A program made the translations under genes and the position numbers. The notes under the pieces were generated by a model. It was not told the DNA's origin and searched no databases. It saw only the letters and a list, made by a program, of their open reading frames with translations. Of a stretch of DNA of 64,000 bases, positions 41,608 to 50,362 are shown piece by piece. Source of the stretch: Kordia sp965224175 (GTDB lineage: Bacteria > Bacteroidota > Bacteroidia > Flavobacteriales > Flavobacteriaceae); the NCBI RefSeq assembly GCF_965224175.1, contig NZ_OZ245041.1:4836001-4900000 (forward strand), written 5' to 3'. The stretch's first letter is position 1, and every line of letters begins with the position of its first letter.

Positions 41608-42045
41608 ATGATGAACATAGTAAAAAGTAAAAACGTAGACTTACCTTCAATTTTTGACGAATTATTTCCAGCAGATTGGTTTGGTGGAATTGCAAATCAA
41701 GTAGCGAGCACTACAAATACGCCTGCTGTAAATATTAAAGAAACTGCAGATGATTTTGTCTTAGAAGTTGCTGCACCAGGAAAAACAAAAGAAGATTTTA
41801 TTCTTTCATTAGATCATGATGTACTAACAATTAGTACAGAAGCAAAAAAAGAAGAAAGCGAAGTTAAAGATACATATACACGTAGAGAGTTTAGTTTTTC
41901 AGCGTTTAAAAGGTCTTTTAAATTACCACAAACGGTAAATAAAGAAACAATTAACGCAACATATACAAACGGAATCTTATACGTAGGATTGCCAAAAAGA
42001 GAAGAAGATAAGGTGAAGCCTAAGCGCACCATAGAAATATCATAA
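41608..42045 (+). CDS. Hsp20/alpha-crystallin family small heat shock protein
   Basis: 145 residues. The alpha-crystallin domain spans about 40-140: PAVNIKETADDFVLEVAAPG (split at APG), DHDVLTISTEAKKE, RREFSFSAFKRSFKLP and the closing YTNGILYVGLPK, with a C-terminal IEIS matching the I-x-I motif used for oligomerisation. It holds unfolded proteins during stress. Two ATG codons are adjacent (41608 and 41611); either may be used. A likely sigma-54 promoter and a terminator frame it. Confidence 0.93.
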   Translation: MMNIVKSKNVDLPSIFDELFPADWFGGIANQVASTTNTPAVNIKETADDFVLEVAAPGKTKEDFILSLDHDVLTISTEAKKEESEVKDTYTRREFSFSAFKRSFKLPQTVNKETINATYTNGILYVGLPKREEDKVKPKRTIEIS

Positions 42046-42075
42046 ATAATTATTTAGGATTGGTTAGTTAATGGG

Positions 42076-42110
42076 AAAAAGGTTCGTTCAAGAAATTGGC
42101 GAACCTTTTT
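42076..42110 (+). terminator. hsp20 terminator
   Basis: The perfect 11-bp stem AAAAAGGTTCG (42076-42086) / CGAACCTTTTT (42100-42110) has a 13-nt loop. The A-run before it could also serve the minus-strand gene at 42178. Confidence 0.85.
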
Positions 42111-42177
42111 TAAGTTATATTTATAAAGGAAAGAAGTTTTAAAATCTATTTCCACTAGATTTTTAAAAATATGATTT

Positions 42178-42318
42178 TTACAGGTAGTGTCTAAGACCAG
42201 TTCCAGCAGGAATGCGTTTCCCTTTGTATTTTGTGTCATCTTCAGATGCGTTATTTTGAGATGTTTCTCCTCCAGTTATTTTACTTAATTGAGCATTGTT
42301 TAATTGTTGAAATTTCAT
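42178..42318 (-). CDS. Double-glycine leader (bacteriocin-type) peptide
   Basis: 46 residues, ATG at 42318, stop TAA at 42178-42180. The leader MKFQQLNNAQLSKITGG is the ComC/bacteriocin double-glycine type cut by C39 peptidase ABC transporters. The core (29 residues, starting ETSQNNASEDD) is hydrophilic, has no Cys, and ends GTGLRHYL. It therefore differs from the MKKK-type precursors in the window. It may be a signal or bacteriocin peptide. No C39 transporter is in the window. Short, so the call rests on the leader pattern. Confidence 0.65.
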   Translation of the reverse strand: MKFQQLNNAQLSKITGGETSQNNASEDDTKYKGKRIPAGTGLRHYL

Positions 42319-42437
42319 AATGTTTAATTTTTTTGTACACGTAATTTGTAGTTTTTATATTTTATAATCTGAAAATTATAGTAAATGATAGCTCAAATAT
42401 CATTTGAACTTCTGAAAGGATGAATAGAATTTCTGAA

Positions 42438-42467
42438 TTTGCTAAGTTTTATATTATTGTATTTTTG
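42438..42467 (+). promoter_or_regulatory. Promoter of the methyltransferase gene
   Basis: TTTG at 42438-42441, an 18-nt spacer and TATTTTTG at 42460-42467; the ATG follows 11 nt after the box, leaving only a very short leader. Confidence 0.5.
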
Positions 42468-42478
42468 CGGCTAGTCAA

Positions 42479-43165
42479 ATGAAAGAAGTAGAGGTGAAAA
42501 ATGATAAAATAAAAAAAGTAAAGAAACCTTGGCCTACAAAAGCTGCTATGGAGCAAGTGTATGAAAAGAAGCTTTGGGGAAATAACAATACTGATTTTTA
42601 TTCTGGAGAAGGATCGCATCATCCAGAAATTGTGCAACCTTATCTAGATGCTGTAAAAATATTTTTGACTTCTTTTGAAAAACCTCTGGTAGTTTGCGAT
42701 TTGGGTTGTGGTGATTTTAATATAGGAAAACAACTAGTTGCTCACACCAAAAAATATATTGCTGTTGATATTGTAGCAAATCTGATCAATCACAACAAAT
42801 CAACCTTTACTACAGAAAACTTAGAATTTCATTGTTTAGATATTGCCAAGGACAATTTGCCTACTGGAGATTGCGCTTTGATTCGACAAGTATTACAACA
42901 TCTTTCAAATACTGAAATACAGCGTATTATTGAAAAGTTAGTGAATTTTAAATATGTGATTTTAACAGAACATCTGCCAGAAGGTGATTTTATACCAAAT
43001 ATAGATATTATTTCAGGACAAGGAATTCGGTTAAAAAAGAAAAGTGGCGTCAATCTACTTGCAGCGCCATTTCATTTTCAAATCAAACAAGAAAAGCAAT
43101 TAAGTGTGGTTCGTTCAGCGAATTTTGAAGGTGTGATTGTAACCACTTTGTATACTATTTTTTAG
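42479..43165 (+). CDS. Class I SAM-dependent methyltransferase
   Basis: 228 residues. SAM-binding motif I is VVCDLGCGDFNIGKQL (about 71-86); motif II-like KYIAVDIVANLI and a motif near DCALIRQVLQHLS follow. The N-terminus is basic (KNDKIKKVKKPWPTKAAMEQVY), and WGNNNTDFYSGEGSHHPE precedes the fold. The substrate is unknown; the closest style is that of small-molecule or sugar methyltransferases. Stands alone; converges with the next gene after 18 nt. Confidence 0.85.
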   Translation: MKEVEVKNDKIKKVKKPWPTKAAMEQVYEKKLWGNNNTDFYSGEGSHHPEIVQPYLDAVKIFLTSFEKPLVVCDLGCGDFNIGKQLVAHTKKYIAVDIVANLINHNKSTFTTENLEFHCLDIAKDNLPTGDCALIRQVLQHLSNTEIQRIIEKLVNFKYVILTEHLPEGDFIPNIDIISGQGIRLKKKSGVNLLAAPFHFQIKQEKQLSVVRSANFEGVIVTTLYTIF

Positions 43166-43183
43166 GCAAAATTCTAAAGAAAG

Positions 43184-43650
43184 TTATTGTTTTAGGACAA
43201 CTTCAGCTTTCGTAATTTCTAAGGTTGCATTTTTTGTAGCGACTAAAATTCCTTTAAATGTATATTTTCCATCTTCTTTTATCTCGATTTCTGCGTTTTT
43301 ACCAGTAAAACTCCAATTTGTCTTACTATTAAAAACGGTCTTTGTTTCTCCTATTGTCATATTTTTGTCGGTAGGATCAATTTCTAATCCGCCATACTTT
43401 TCTCCATCTTTTAAGATTTCAATTTTGAATCTCAACTCGGCATTTCCTTCGTATTTGAAATCCATTTCAGACCAAAAAGCTATTTCATCTCCTTTTTTCA
43501 ATGCTAAATCTACTTCTTTGATGACTAAATTATCAGTGTGCGTGCTTACTTGATTGATTTCTAATCTAGCAATTTCTTCGCCTACCAAACCACAACTTAT
43601 AATAAGTGTACATGATAGAAAACAAATGATTATTGAACGTAAGTTTTCAT
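43184..43650 (-). pseudogene. Lipoprotein gene with an apparent frameshift at its start
   Basis: The open frame ends at 43184 and covers a 133-residue beta-rich domain (VGEEIARLEINQV onward), but it has no ATG at its start, only a TTG at 43588. Read upstream in frame, the sequence encodes NLRSIIICFLSCTLIISC (Cys lipobox), a perfect lipoprotein signal. The only ATG, at 43650-43648, is one base out of frame and stops after six codons. One extra A in the AAAA run (43644-43647) would restore MKNLRSIIICFLSC. So it is either a recent frameshift, a sequencing error, or a rare start codon. The protein family is unknown. Confidence 0.6.
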
Positions 43651-43724
43651 TTTTTTGTTTTAAATTAAATCTGGTAATTCATCAGTTAAAGCTACAATAA
43701 TATTTTTTAGAGAATAAAGTTGTC

Positions 43725-44618
43725 TTACATATTTATAATTCGATCTCTCAACTGATATACTTCTGCTAATTCTTTCATTTTTAGATAAAAAGCATTTCTG
43801 TAAAATACAGGCAATTGATGACTGTTTGAAAAATACCGTAGATAACGCGCTTCTAATTCAGGATAATGTTTTTTAATAGCATTTAAAATCAGTGTTTTAC
43901 TATCTGCTTTTCCATTACCAAAAACAGTTAATGTTGCAGGCATTACATATTTTGCTCCAGCATTTTTAAATGTGCTGAATAGTTTTTCTAAATGTTCAGT
44001 TGTATCAGTAATGAAGGGTAGAAGTGGCATAAGACTTACGCCAGCATGAAAATTAGCTTTTATTGCTTTTTGCAGTGTTTCAATTCGTAAAGAAGGTTTT
44101 GGTGCGCCAGGTTCAAAAATCTTTCCAATTTCGTCATCAACGGTAGAGAAGGAGAAGGTTATAAGTGTTCCGCCTGAAAGTTTAGATTGTAAATCGTCGG
44201 GTAAAATGGCTTGTTGATGAATTTGTTTTAAAAGATCAAAATCGCGTTCAACCATTGTAGACTTTGTAATGATATGCACAGGAAATCGATACTTAAGGAT
44301 AATTTCCAACGCTCTGCGTGTAAGTTGGTAGTCTCTTTCAATATTAATGTATGGATCGGTTACAGAAGATAACACGATAAAACCATATTCTCCTTTTTCA
44401 GCACGCTTTTTTAATTGCTTTTCCAACAATTCAATAGCGTTGGTTTTTACAGATAAGCTAGTTGCTAAATTGGTTCCGTATTTACTTCCTCGAATATAGC
44501 AATACAAGCAGTTATATGAACAACTTTGATATGGATTGAACGTATAATCATCCAAAAACCAAGTATCTCTTTTTTTGGTTTTGTTTAATACAGATTTCGC
44601 TTGAATTTCTTTGATCAT
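43725..44618 (-). CDS. SPL family radical SAM protein
   Basis: 297 residues. The cluster motif C33-x3-C37-x2-C40 lies in NPYQSCSYNCLYCYIRGSKYG (split as NPYQSCSYNC and LYCYIRGSKYG), followed by SSVTDPYINIERDYQLTR and PVHIITKS. These are the features of the spore-photoproduct-lyase-like/Rv2578c family of uncharacterised radical SAM proteins widespread in Bacteroidota; a DNA repair role is often guessed but not shown. Monocistronic, after the frameshifted lipoprotein gene. Confidence 0.85.
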   Translation of the reverse strand: MIKEIQAKSVLNKTKKRDTWFLDDYTFNPYQSCSYNCLYCYIRGSKYGTNLATSLSVKTNAIELLEKQLKKRAEKGEYGFIVLSSVTDPYINIERDYQLTRRALEIILKYRFPVHIITKSTMVERDFDLLKQIHQQAILPDDLQSKLSGGTLITFSFSTVDDEIGKIFEPGAPKPSLRIETLQKAIKANFHAGVSLMPLLPFITDTTEHLEKLFSTFKNAGAKYVMPATLTVFGNGKADSKTLILNAIKKHYPELEARYLRYFSNSHQLPVFYRNAFYLKMKELAEVYQLRDRIINM

Positions 44619-44652
44619 TCGATACTTTTATGAGTCATGAATATACAAAAAA

Positions 44653-44680
44653 CGACGTATTCTTTATAGAAAATACGTCG
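44653..44680 (-). terminator. Terminator of the phnA-type gene
   Basis: The arms CGACGTATT (44653-44661) / AATACGTCG (44672-44680) form a 9-bp stem; on the minus strand it is followed by TTTTTTGTAT. Confidence 0.85.
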
Positions 44681-44709
44681 CTCTGTTATTTTTATGAATG
44701 ATGAAAAAG

Positions 44710-45288
44710 TTATGTTTTCTTCACGTATTTTGTAATGATTACAATATGTTGTCCATTTACACGACCTTCAATATGTTCTGCATTGTCATGAGAAAGTGTA
44801 ATGTTTCGAACTGGTGTTCCACGTTTTGCTACAAAACCAGCGCCTTTTACATTTAAATCTTTAATTAATACCACGCTATCACCAGCTTGTAATTGTACAC
44901 CATTAACGTCTAAATGTTTGATGGCATTCTCTTTGTCTTCAGCTTCTCCGGTAGCGGCTGCCCATTGCAAATCATCTTCGTCCAAATACATCATGTCAAG
45001 CAAATCCTGTGGCCAACCTTCTTTTTTTAGTCTGTGCAGCATGCGCCAAGCAACAATTTGAACTGCTTTTACTTCGCTCCACATGCTATCATTTAAACAG
45101 CGCCAATGATTTACATCCATACTTTCAGGATCTTCAATTTGAGAAAGACAAGTATTGCATACATGAATAGATTTTTCAAGCTTATTATCGTGATTAGGCG
45201 GAACGTTGTAAATTGCTAATTTTTCTGTAGCACCACATAATTCACAAGCCGAACCACTACGTTTCTGTATTTCTCTTTCAATACTCAT
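44710..45288 (-). CDS. PhnA-domain protein (YjdM-like)
   Basis: 192 residues. N-terminal zinc ribbon (C15-x2-C18, C44-x2-C47), a middle helical region (LNDSMWSEVKAVQIVAWRML) and the C-terminal PhnA SH3-like domain (VQLQAGDSVVLIKDL, VKGAGFVAKRGTPVRNI, HIEGRVNGQHIVIIT). The family was linked with phosphonate metabolism by name but its function is not established. It has a good minus-strand terminator. Confidence 0.9.
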   Translation of the reverse strand: MSIEREIQKRSGSACELCGATEKLAIYNVPPNHDNKLEKSIHVCNTCLSQIEDPESMDVNHWRCLNDSMWSEVKAVQIVAWRMLHRLKKEGWPQDLLDMMYLDEDDLQWAAATGEAEDKENAIKHLDVNGVQLQAGDSVVLIKDLNVKGAGFVAKRGTPVRNITLSHDNAEHIEGRVNGQHIVIITKYVKKT

Positions 45289-45360
45289 TGTTAAAACAGT
45301 TTAATTGTGAGCAAAAATATAGGTTTCGCTTAGATATAAAAGTAGATTGTGCAATTATTT

Positions 45361-46236
45361 CTAATCTTCTACTGTAAGGTTGAAAGTCGTTTCTAAATTG
45401 TGTGAACTATTGTTGTCTTTGATTTTAAAAACACAGGTTACAGGGTTTTTAAATGATTTGCCCGTTAACTGAATAGAAGCATATAATTGTTCTTTTAAAT
45501 CAGTTGCATTCACTAGGTTTGGAAATAAATCAGTATTCTCATTAATTAAATTTCCATCGGCGTCAGTCAGTCGAATAGAAGCTAATATATCTGCTTGGCC
45601 ATAAGCATCAACATCATAACCTTTTAAATTATGAATGAGTAAATAAACAATTTCATTGCGCTTTATTTTGTTGTCTAAAACTGCAACTTTTCGAGAGTTT
45701 GAAAATAAATATTGAATGTCATACGTAAGACCTTCTGTTTTCATTTTTAGTAACGTACTGTGAATGACAGAGAAGTTTTTATTTAAAATAAAATATGCGT
45801 CACTATGCTTATCGCGAATATTAATATTTAATATATAATCGTTGTTGGGGAACATTGGATTTGCAAAGGTGAGTTCACTGCGTAACCTTAAATCGGCTTC
45901 TGTAAAACCTGAATTTTTATCTTTAAATAAATTTGGGTTAGACATTATAGTATCTCCTTTTTTATTCATGATAAAAATGTCCATTTCAGGATATACTAAG
46001 CTATCTTTTAGAGTAAAACCAGTTATATTATCATAGAACATTTTGATAGATTCACCGTAGAAGAATTCAGATTTGTCTATTGTTCCTGTATAATTTTCCA
46101 TAAGAATACCATCACAAGATAGTTTGTCTGCTTTTATGCTTACATCTGAAATATAATTTTTGCTTTCTGCTTCAATATTTGCACAAGAAGTTAAAAAACA
46201 AATGATCAATAGAATGAAAAAATACTCTAGTTTCAT
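45361..46236 (-). CDS. Lipoprotein of unknown function
   Basis: 291 residues. The signal MKLEYFFILLIICFLTSC has a lipobox (LTSC, Cys18). The mature part looks all-beta, with two similar halves: GESIKMFYDNITGFTLKDS (about 62-80) and KIKRNEIVYLLIHNLKGY-type strands (about 190-210). No family recognised. It lies 11 nt from the SDR gene upstream on the same strand and may be cotranscribed with it. Confidence 0.7.
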   Translation of the reverse strand: MKLEYFFILLIICFLTSCANIEAESKNYISDVSIKADKLSCDGILMENYTGTIDKSEFFYGESIKMFYDNITGFTLKDSLVYPEMDIFIMNKKGDTIMSNPNLFKDKNSGFTEADLRLRSELTFANPMFPNNDYILNINIRDKHSDAYFILNKNFSVIHSTLLKMKTEGLTYDIQYLFSNSRKVAVLDNKIKRNEIVYLLIHNLKGYDVDAYGQADILASIRLTDADGNLINENTDLFPNLVNATDLKEQLYASIQLTGKSFKNPVTCVFKIKDNNSSHNLETTFNLTVED

Positions 46237-46247
46237 GGTTTTTGATA

Positions 46248-46850
46248 TTAATTATAAATTCGGATGATTTCTCCTGTTTGTCTACCTTCAACACTTTTAC
46301 GATAGCCATTTACTACTTTTTGCATCGAAATTGGATTATGTCCTGGAAAATAGGCATCGTACTTTTCTGCAGCATCTTCAACCATTCCAGCAGAAACAAC
46401 ATTGACACGAATTTCTCCAGCTAATTCTAAGATTACGGCTTTTGTAAAACTATGTATTGCGCCATTTACCATTGCTGCGCTTGCAGTCATTGGAACTGGA
46501 TCGTCTGCTAAAATTCCTGTAGTTAAGGTAATTGATCCACCTTTTGAAAGATACTTTTTACCGATACGAACCAAGTTCACTTGTCCCATTAATTTACTTT
46601 TGAAGCCTACATAATAATCGTCTTCAGAAAGTTCATTAAAAGGTTTCCACTTGGCTTCTCCAGCGACACAAATAATAGCATCAAGAGTTCCGGTTTTTTC
46701 AAACATTGCGTGAATACTTTCGCTGTTGCTAATGTCCACAGTTACATCGCCAGAAGTTCTTCCAGCAATTAAAACGTCATGATTTTGTGAGAAATATGCA
46801 GAAACTTTTTTACCAATAGTTCCGTTTCCACCAATGATAAGTATTTTCAT
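46248..46850 (-). CDS. Short-chain dehydrogenase/reductase
   Basis: 200 residues, a short SDR. The cofactor loop KILIIGGNGTIGKKVSAYF is at 2-20, AIICVAGEAKW follows, and the catalytic Ser lies in TTGILADDPVP. The usual YxxxK is not clear (the region AAMVNGAIHSFTKAVILEL has N/K instead of Tyr/Lys), as in the small SDRs of this group. Substrate unknown. It precedes the lipoprotein gene by 11 nt. Confidence 0.85.
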   Translation of the reverse strand: MKILIIGGNGTIGKKVSAYFSQNHDVLIAGRTSGDVTVDISNSESIHAMFEKTGTLDAIICVAGEAKWKPFNELSEDDYYVGFKSKLMGQVNLVRIGKKYLSKGGSITLTTGILADDPVPMTASAAMVNGAIHSFTKAVILELAGEIRVNVVSAGMVEDAAEKYDAYFPGHNPISMQKVVNGYRKSVEGRQTGEIIRIYN

Positions 46851-46927
46851 GAGTACTGAATTGATTAATACTTCAAAGATAGTGGAATATCTAAAAGTCT
46901 AGAGACGTGTGCTAAAATATGTTGAAT

Positions 46928-47212
46928 TTACTTTTTGTCTTTCCGTTTGGAAGTCGATTGCGTTGTTTTGGGTTTGTTCTCTTTTTTGGGCATCGGACCG
47001 CGTAAGTGAATAACCAAACCATTTAGGAAGTTACGTAAAATTTGATCGCCACAATTTTTATACTTCGGATGATCTTCATTTCGAAAGAAAGCGCCTAATT
47101 CACTTTTAGAGATTCTAAAATCTACCAATTCTAATATTTTTACAATATCATCATCACGGAGCTTTAAAGCTACACGAAGTTTTTTAAAGATGTCGTTATT
47201 TGTCAATGCCAT
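46928..47212 (-). CDS. DUF1456 (YehS-like) protein
   Basis: 94 residues. The motif NNDIFKKLRVALKLRDDDIVKIL and SELGAFFRNEDHPKYKNCGDQ (each partly quoted) mark one DUF1456 unit; E. coli YehS has two such units, so this is the single-repeat form with a C-terminal Lys/Thr-rich tail (KPKTTQSTSKRKDKK). Function unknown, perhaps nucleic acid binding. Confidence 0.85.
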   Translation of the reverse strand: MALTNNDIFKKLRVALKLRDDDIVKILELVDFRISKSELGAFFRNEDHPKYKNCGDQILRNFLNGLVIHLRGPMPKKENKPKTTQSTSKRKDKK

Positions 47213-47352
47213 GCGACAAAGATACTTATTTTACTTGATACTTACTCTTTAAATACGTTCAGTTTGTCTATTATAATTAACGTAATATTGTTGCTAAAGA
47301 ATGTAATATATTGAAAAGTTATATTGGTATTTATACATAGAAATTTTTAGAG

Positions 47353-48747
47353 TTATACATCGATGGTTACATCTTTATCTACTAAATCTTTGAGTTGTTT
47401 CTCTAATTTTTCAAGTAATGTTAGTGAGTTTTCAATTTCTTTTACAGAAAATGTTGTTTGTCCTAGCGTGCCATGTGACATGGGATGCATGGTAGTTTTT
47501 TGATAGAGTTTTAGTTTTGTTAGGGTGTATCTTATATTCTTAAAATCATCTTTTTGATACTCTAATATTTTCTTTTTTAGTCTATCTTCTAAATTATATT
47601 TATTATCTGAATATAAAATAGTGTGCAATTCATCTACAAGATCAGAAGTGTTTTTTGATTGTTTATGATATCTATTTTTTTGAAATAATATTCTTTCAAG
47701 AATCTTCTTATTGTCTTCAACTGCGCCAATCATTAATAATTTAGAAAACTCATATAGTAATATTTCAAAACGCTTTCTGATTTTATTGCCAACTTCTTCA
47801 ATTTTATCAGGATTTTTTTTATAGAAATTATGAATTTCTTTTACTGGTTCCTTGAATTTTTTGATGTAGAATTTATTATCACCATCAAATTCGTACATAT
47901 TTCCGTAGTTCCAACGAGCACTTTCTTTATGAATATCACTTACAATATGTTTTATCAGGTTAAAAAAGTTTACATTGTGTGTTAGTATGAGTATTTGAAA
48001 ATCTGAAAATTCACTTACTATATAATTCATTAAGTACGTTCTGTTGGCAACATCAAGACTAGTAATAAAGTCATCAAGAAGAAGAAAACATTTTTTTGTA
48101 TCCTCTATAAGATATTTGATTGTATTGAAAAGTAACAAGAGTATAACCAAGTTTAGTTTGGCTTCATTGAAAAATTTTTTAAGTTCTTTTTTAGTTTCAA
48201 TATTTCTTGTATCATCTTTAATTAGTAAGGTATAATCATCTTCTTGGTCAATTTCGATTGTGATAGCTTCTTTAAATTCTTTTAATGAGTTATTTACTTT
48301 TAAAGCTATTTCGGTAAAGTGAGCTTCACAAAAGGCTTGCACATTTGGAATGTTAAAAAAGAAGTTTTCTAAAAGTTTATCTAATCGTATTTCATTGGAA
48401 AGTTCAATCTCTTCAATAGAAATTAAGAAAGGTTGGTATGCTTCTTTATCAAAGTCCTTGTAATGAGTATCTTCAATAAGGATTTCAAAATCTCTGCTTG
48501 TGCTGTTATTATTGTAAGTGCTCCAAAAAGTATTATCAAATTGTTCTTGTTCTTCTGGTGTTGAGGCTTTGGGAATTTGTAATGCTAATTGCTTTTTAAA
48601 AAATACAATTTTAAAGGCTTCATATAAAGAGCTTTTGCCAGCACCATTTTCACCATAGACTAAAAGATTTTTATTATCCAACTCAATCGTGAGTTCATTT
48701 TTAAATGCTTTGAAATATTTTAATTGAAATTTATTCATTATTACCAT
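47353..48747 (-). CDS. AAA family ATPase (RecF/OLD-like) of a DUF262 pair
   Basis: 464 residues from ATG 48747, or 461 from ATG 48738 (MNKFQLKYFKAFKNE, the more usual start). Walker A GENGAGKS (residues 29-36 from the second start); Walker B CFLLLDDFITSLD with the following LILTHNVNFF (D-loop/H-loop), which marks an ABC/SMC-type ATPase head. Only a short central insert is present, with no zinc hook. The C-terminal domain (about 285-461) is helical with a MHPMSHGTLG motif that could be HEPN-like. It overlaps the DUF262 gene by 8 or 17 nt. Likely antiphage or restriction function, by analogy. Confidence 0.82.
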   Translation of the reverse strand: MVIMNKFQLKYFKAFKNELTIELDNKNLLVYGENGAGKSSLYEAFKIVFFKKQLALQIPKASTPEEQEQFDNTFWSTYNNNSTSRDFEILIEDTHYKDFDKEAYQPFLISIEEIELSNEIRLDKLLENFFFNIPNVQAFCEAHFTEIALKVNNSLKEFKEAITIEIDQEDDYTLLIKDDTRNIETKKELKKFFNEAKLNLVILLLLFNTIKYLIEDTKKCFLLLDDFITSLDVANRTYLMNYIVSEFSDFQILILTHNVNFFNLIKHIVSDIHKESARWNYGNMYEFDGDNKFYIKKFKEPVKEIHNFYKKNPDKIEEVGNKIRKRFEILLYEFSKLLMIGAVEDNKKILERILFQKNRYHKQSKNTSDLVDELHTILYSDNKYNLEDRLKKKILEYQKDDFKNIRYTLTKLKLYQKTTMHPMSHGTLGQTTFSVKEIENSLTLLEKLEKQLKDLVDKDVTIDV

Positions 48748-50362
48748 TAAAAAAATTGATGAGTATTTTTTTTAATTTCAGGTCTCTATTTTTAAATCTA
48801 TCAAATGTAAAATCGTGTAAATTTAGGTTGATGATTTCCAAAAGTTGAGATGATTTGTAATATTCTATTTTTTTAATAAGTGAAACATTTCTTTTAGGGA
48901 TATCTAACACTGCGAAATTTCCTAAATCATCTGTTATGGTTTCTAGGTCTGTGTTTTTCCAGCTTTGAGTTAAGTAAGTCTGATCTTTTAGTGAGATTAT
49001 TTTATCTACATTAAAATTTTGAATAGCTTTTTCTCTATTGGAATAAAATGCTAATAAAGCAAACCCGTATTTGAGTTTTCCAAGATGATTGAAATGCGAA
49101 ATATCAATGTGATTTACGTAGTAATTACCTATTTCTTGTTTGGAACAAATTTGTTTGATAATATTATAAATTTCAAATTTTACTCTTGTCGTAGATCCTT
49201 GATAATAAACATATCGAACTATAGAAGTCAATGAGTTAATTAATTGGGGATTTATTTCTAATCCATTAGTAAATAAATAAGTTACTACTGCAAACTTAGG
49301 GTACTGATTCGTGTAACTTTCAATGAGTTGTAACCATTTTGCCAGCTCTGTTTCTGTATTTTTATTTTGGTTAATAAATTCTAAAACCTCAGTAATTGTA
49401 AACAGATCTTTCATGATCTCTTTATATTTTTTCAACTCAAAAGGGGAAAAATGTTCTCTTACAAAGAATTCTCTTAGATTGATTTCACTTGATGTGATTT
49501 TATTTTTCCCTCGTATGATATGCGAGTAATATCTAAAGATGTCATCTACTTCTAACTTTAAATTTTGGCAGTTATATTTAAATTCTATCCAAGATTCTAT
49601 AAATAATTCTCCTTCTTGTACTTTTTCAGCTTTTTTAAACAGTTTTGCTTTGAAGATATCTGCATCTTCTAAATTCATTCCTCTATTGTTAATGGTCTCG
49701 AAAATGATCAGTGCTTTTTCATTAGCTTCTTCCTGAGATTTTCCTGTTAATTCAATAGGAAGTAGGTATATTTTCTTAAGAATGAATCCAATAAATTCTT
49801 TTAAGTTAGTTCCTTGTTTTTTTTGATATTGGATCCAGCTATAAAAAAACAATAAATTTCTTTCAAATTTATTTCTTGTTTTTTTCCAATTAGGTTTGTT
49901 GTTTCTTCCTATGATGGCTTGAAATCTATCGGAGATAGTAAGCATATCGTATTTTAGAATAGCATTTAACTCTTCTCTGTCTTTAGCTTCAAAAATATTA
50001 GATATAATTCTAGGTTTGGTTTCGTTGCCTTCCCAATTTTCTTGTTCTAGAAGTGTTCTTAGTACTTTGAGTTCAGGTTGAAATAAGTATAAAACTTTAA
50101 TTAGTAATAATAGTGTAGTTAATCGTTGTTGACCATCAATAACTTCTAATTTATCTTTTGTTGATTCGCTTTTTGCAATAATGATATTCCCAATAAAATA
50201 TTCTTCATCCGATCTAAAGGCCTCGAAAAGGTCATTAAATAATTGGATGCATTGATCATAGCCCCATGAATAGGGTCTTTGATATGCGGGAATGACATAT
50301 TGTTCATCGATTTTAAATATTTTTAATATTTCTCTTTGTTCAGCAGTTAATGAAAGCGCCAT
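48731..50362 (-). CDS. DUF262 domain protein (GmrSD/SspE-like), defence candidate
   Basis: 543 residues. DUF262 ParB-like nuclease motifs: YVIPAYQRPYSW at 22-33 and LEVIDGQQRLTTL at 72-84, the nucleotide-binding DGQQR of GmrS. INNRGMNLEDADIFKA (about 228-243) is the third family motif. The C-terminus shows HIDISHFNHLGKLKYG (about 420-435) where GmrD/DUF1524 proteins have a His-Me finger, but the usual HxxP and later Asn pattern is weak, so the nuclease may be degenerate. It overlaps the AAA ATPase gene downstream. GmrSD-type enzymes restrict modified phage DNA. Confidence 0.85.
   Translation of the reverse strand: MALSLTAEQREILKIFKIDEQYVIPAYQRPYSWGYDQCIQLFNDLFEAFRSDEEYFIGNIIIAKSESTKDKLEVIDGQQRLTTLLLLIKVLYLFQPELKVLRTLLEQENWEGNETKPRIISNIFEAKDREELNAILKYDMLTISDRFQAIIGRNNKPNWKKTRNKFERNLLFFYSWIQYQKKQGTNLKEFIGFILKKIYLLPIELTGKSQEEANEKALIIFETINNRGMNLEDADIFKAKLFKKAEKVQEGELFIESWIEFKYNCQNLKLEVDDIFRYYSHIIRGKNKITSSEINLREFFVREHFSPFELKKYKEIMKDLFTITEVLEFINQNKNTETELAKWLQLIESYTNQYPKFAVVTYLFTNGLEINPQLINSLTSIVRYVYYQGSTTRVKFEIYNIIKQICSKQEIGNYYVNHIDISHFNHLGKLKYGFALLAFYSNREKAIQNFNVDKIISLKDQTYLTQSWKNTDLETITDDLGNFAVLDIPKRNVSLIKKIEYYKSSQLLEIINLNLHDFTFDRFKNRDLKLKKILINFFNGNNE

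Noticed and set aside
42054..42239. 61-codon minus-strand ORF
   Set aside because: It overlaps the hsp20 terminator and the double-glycine peptide in another frame and has no coding features.
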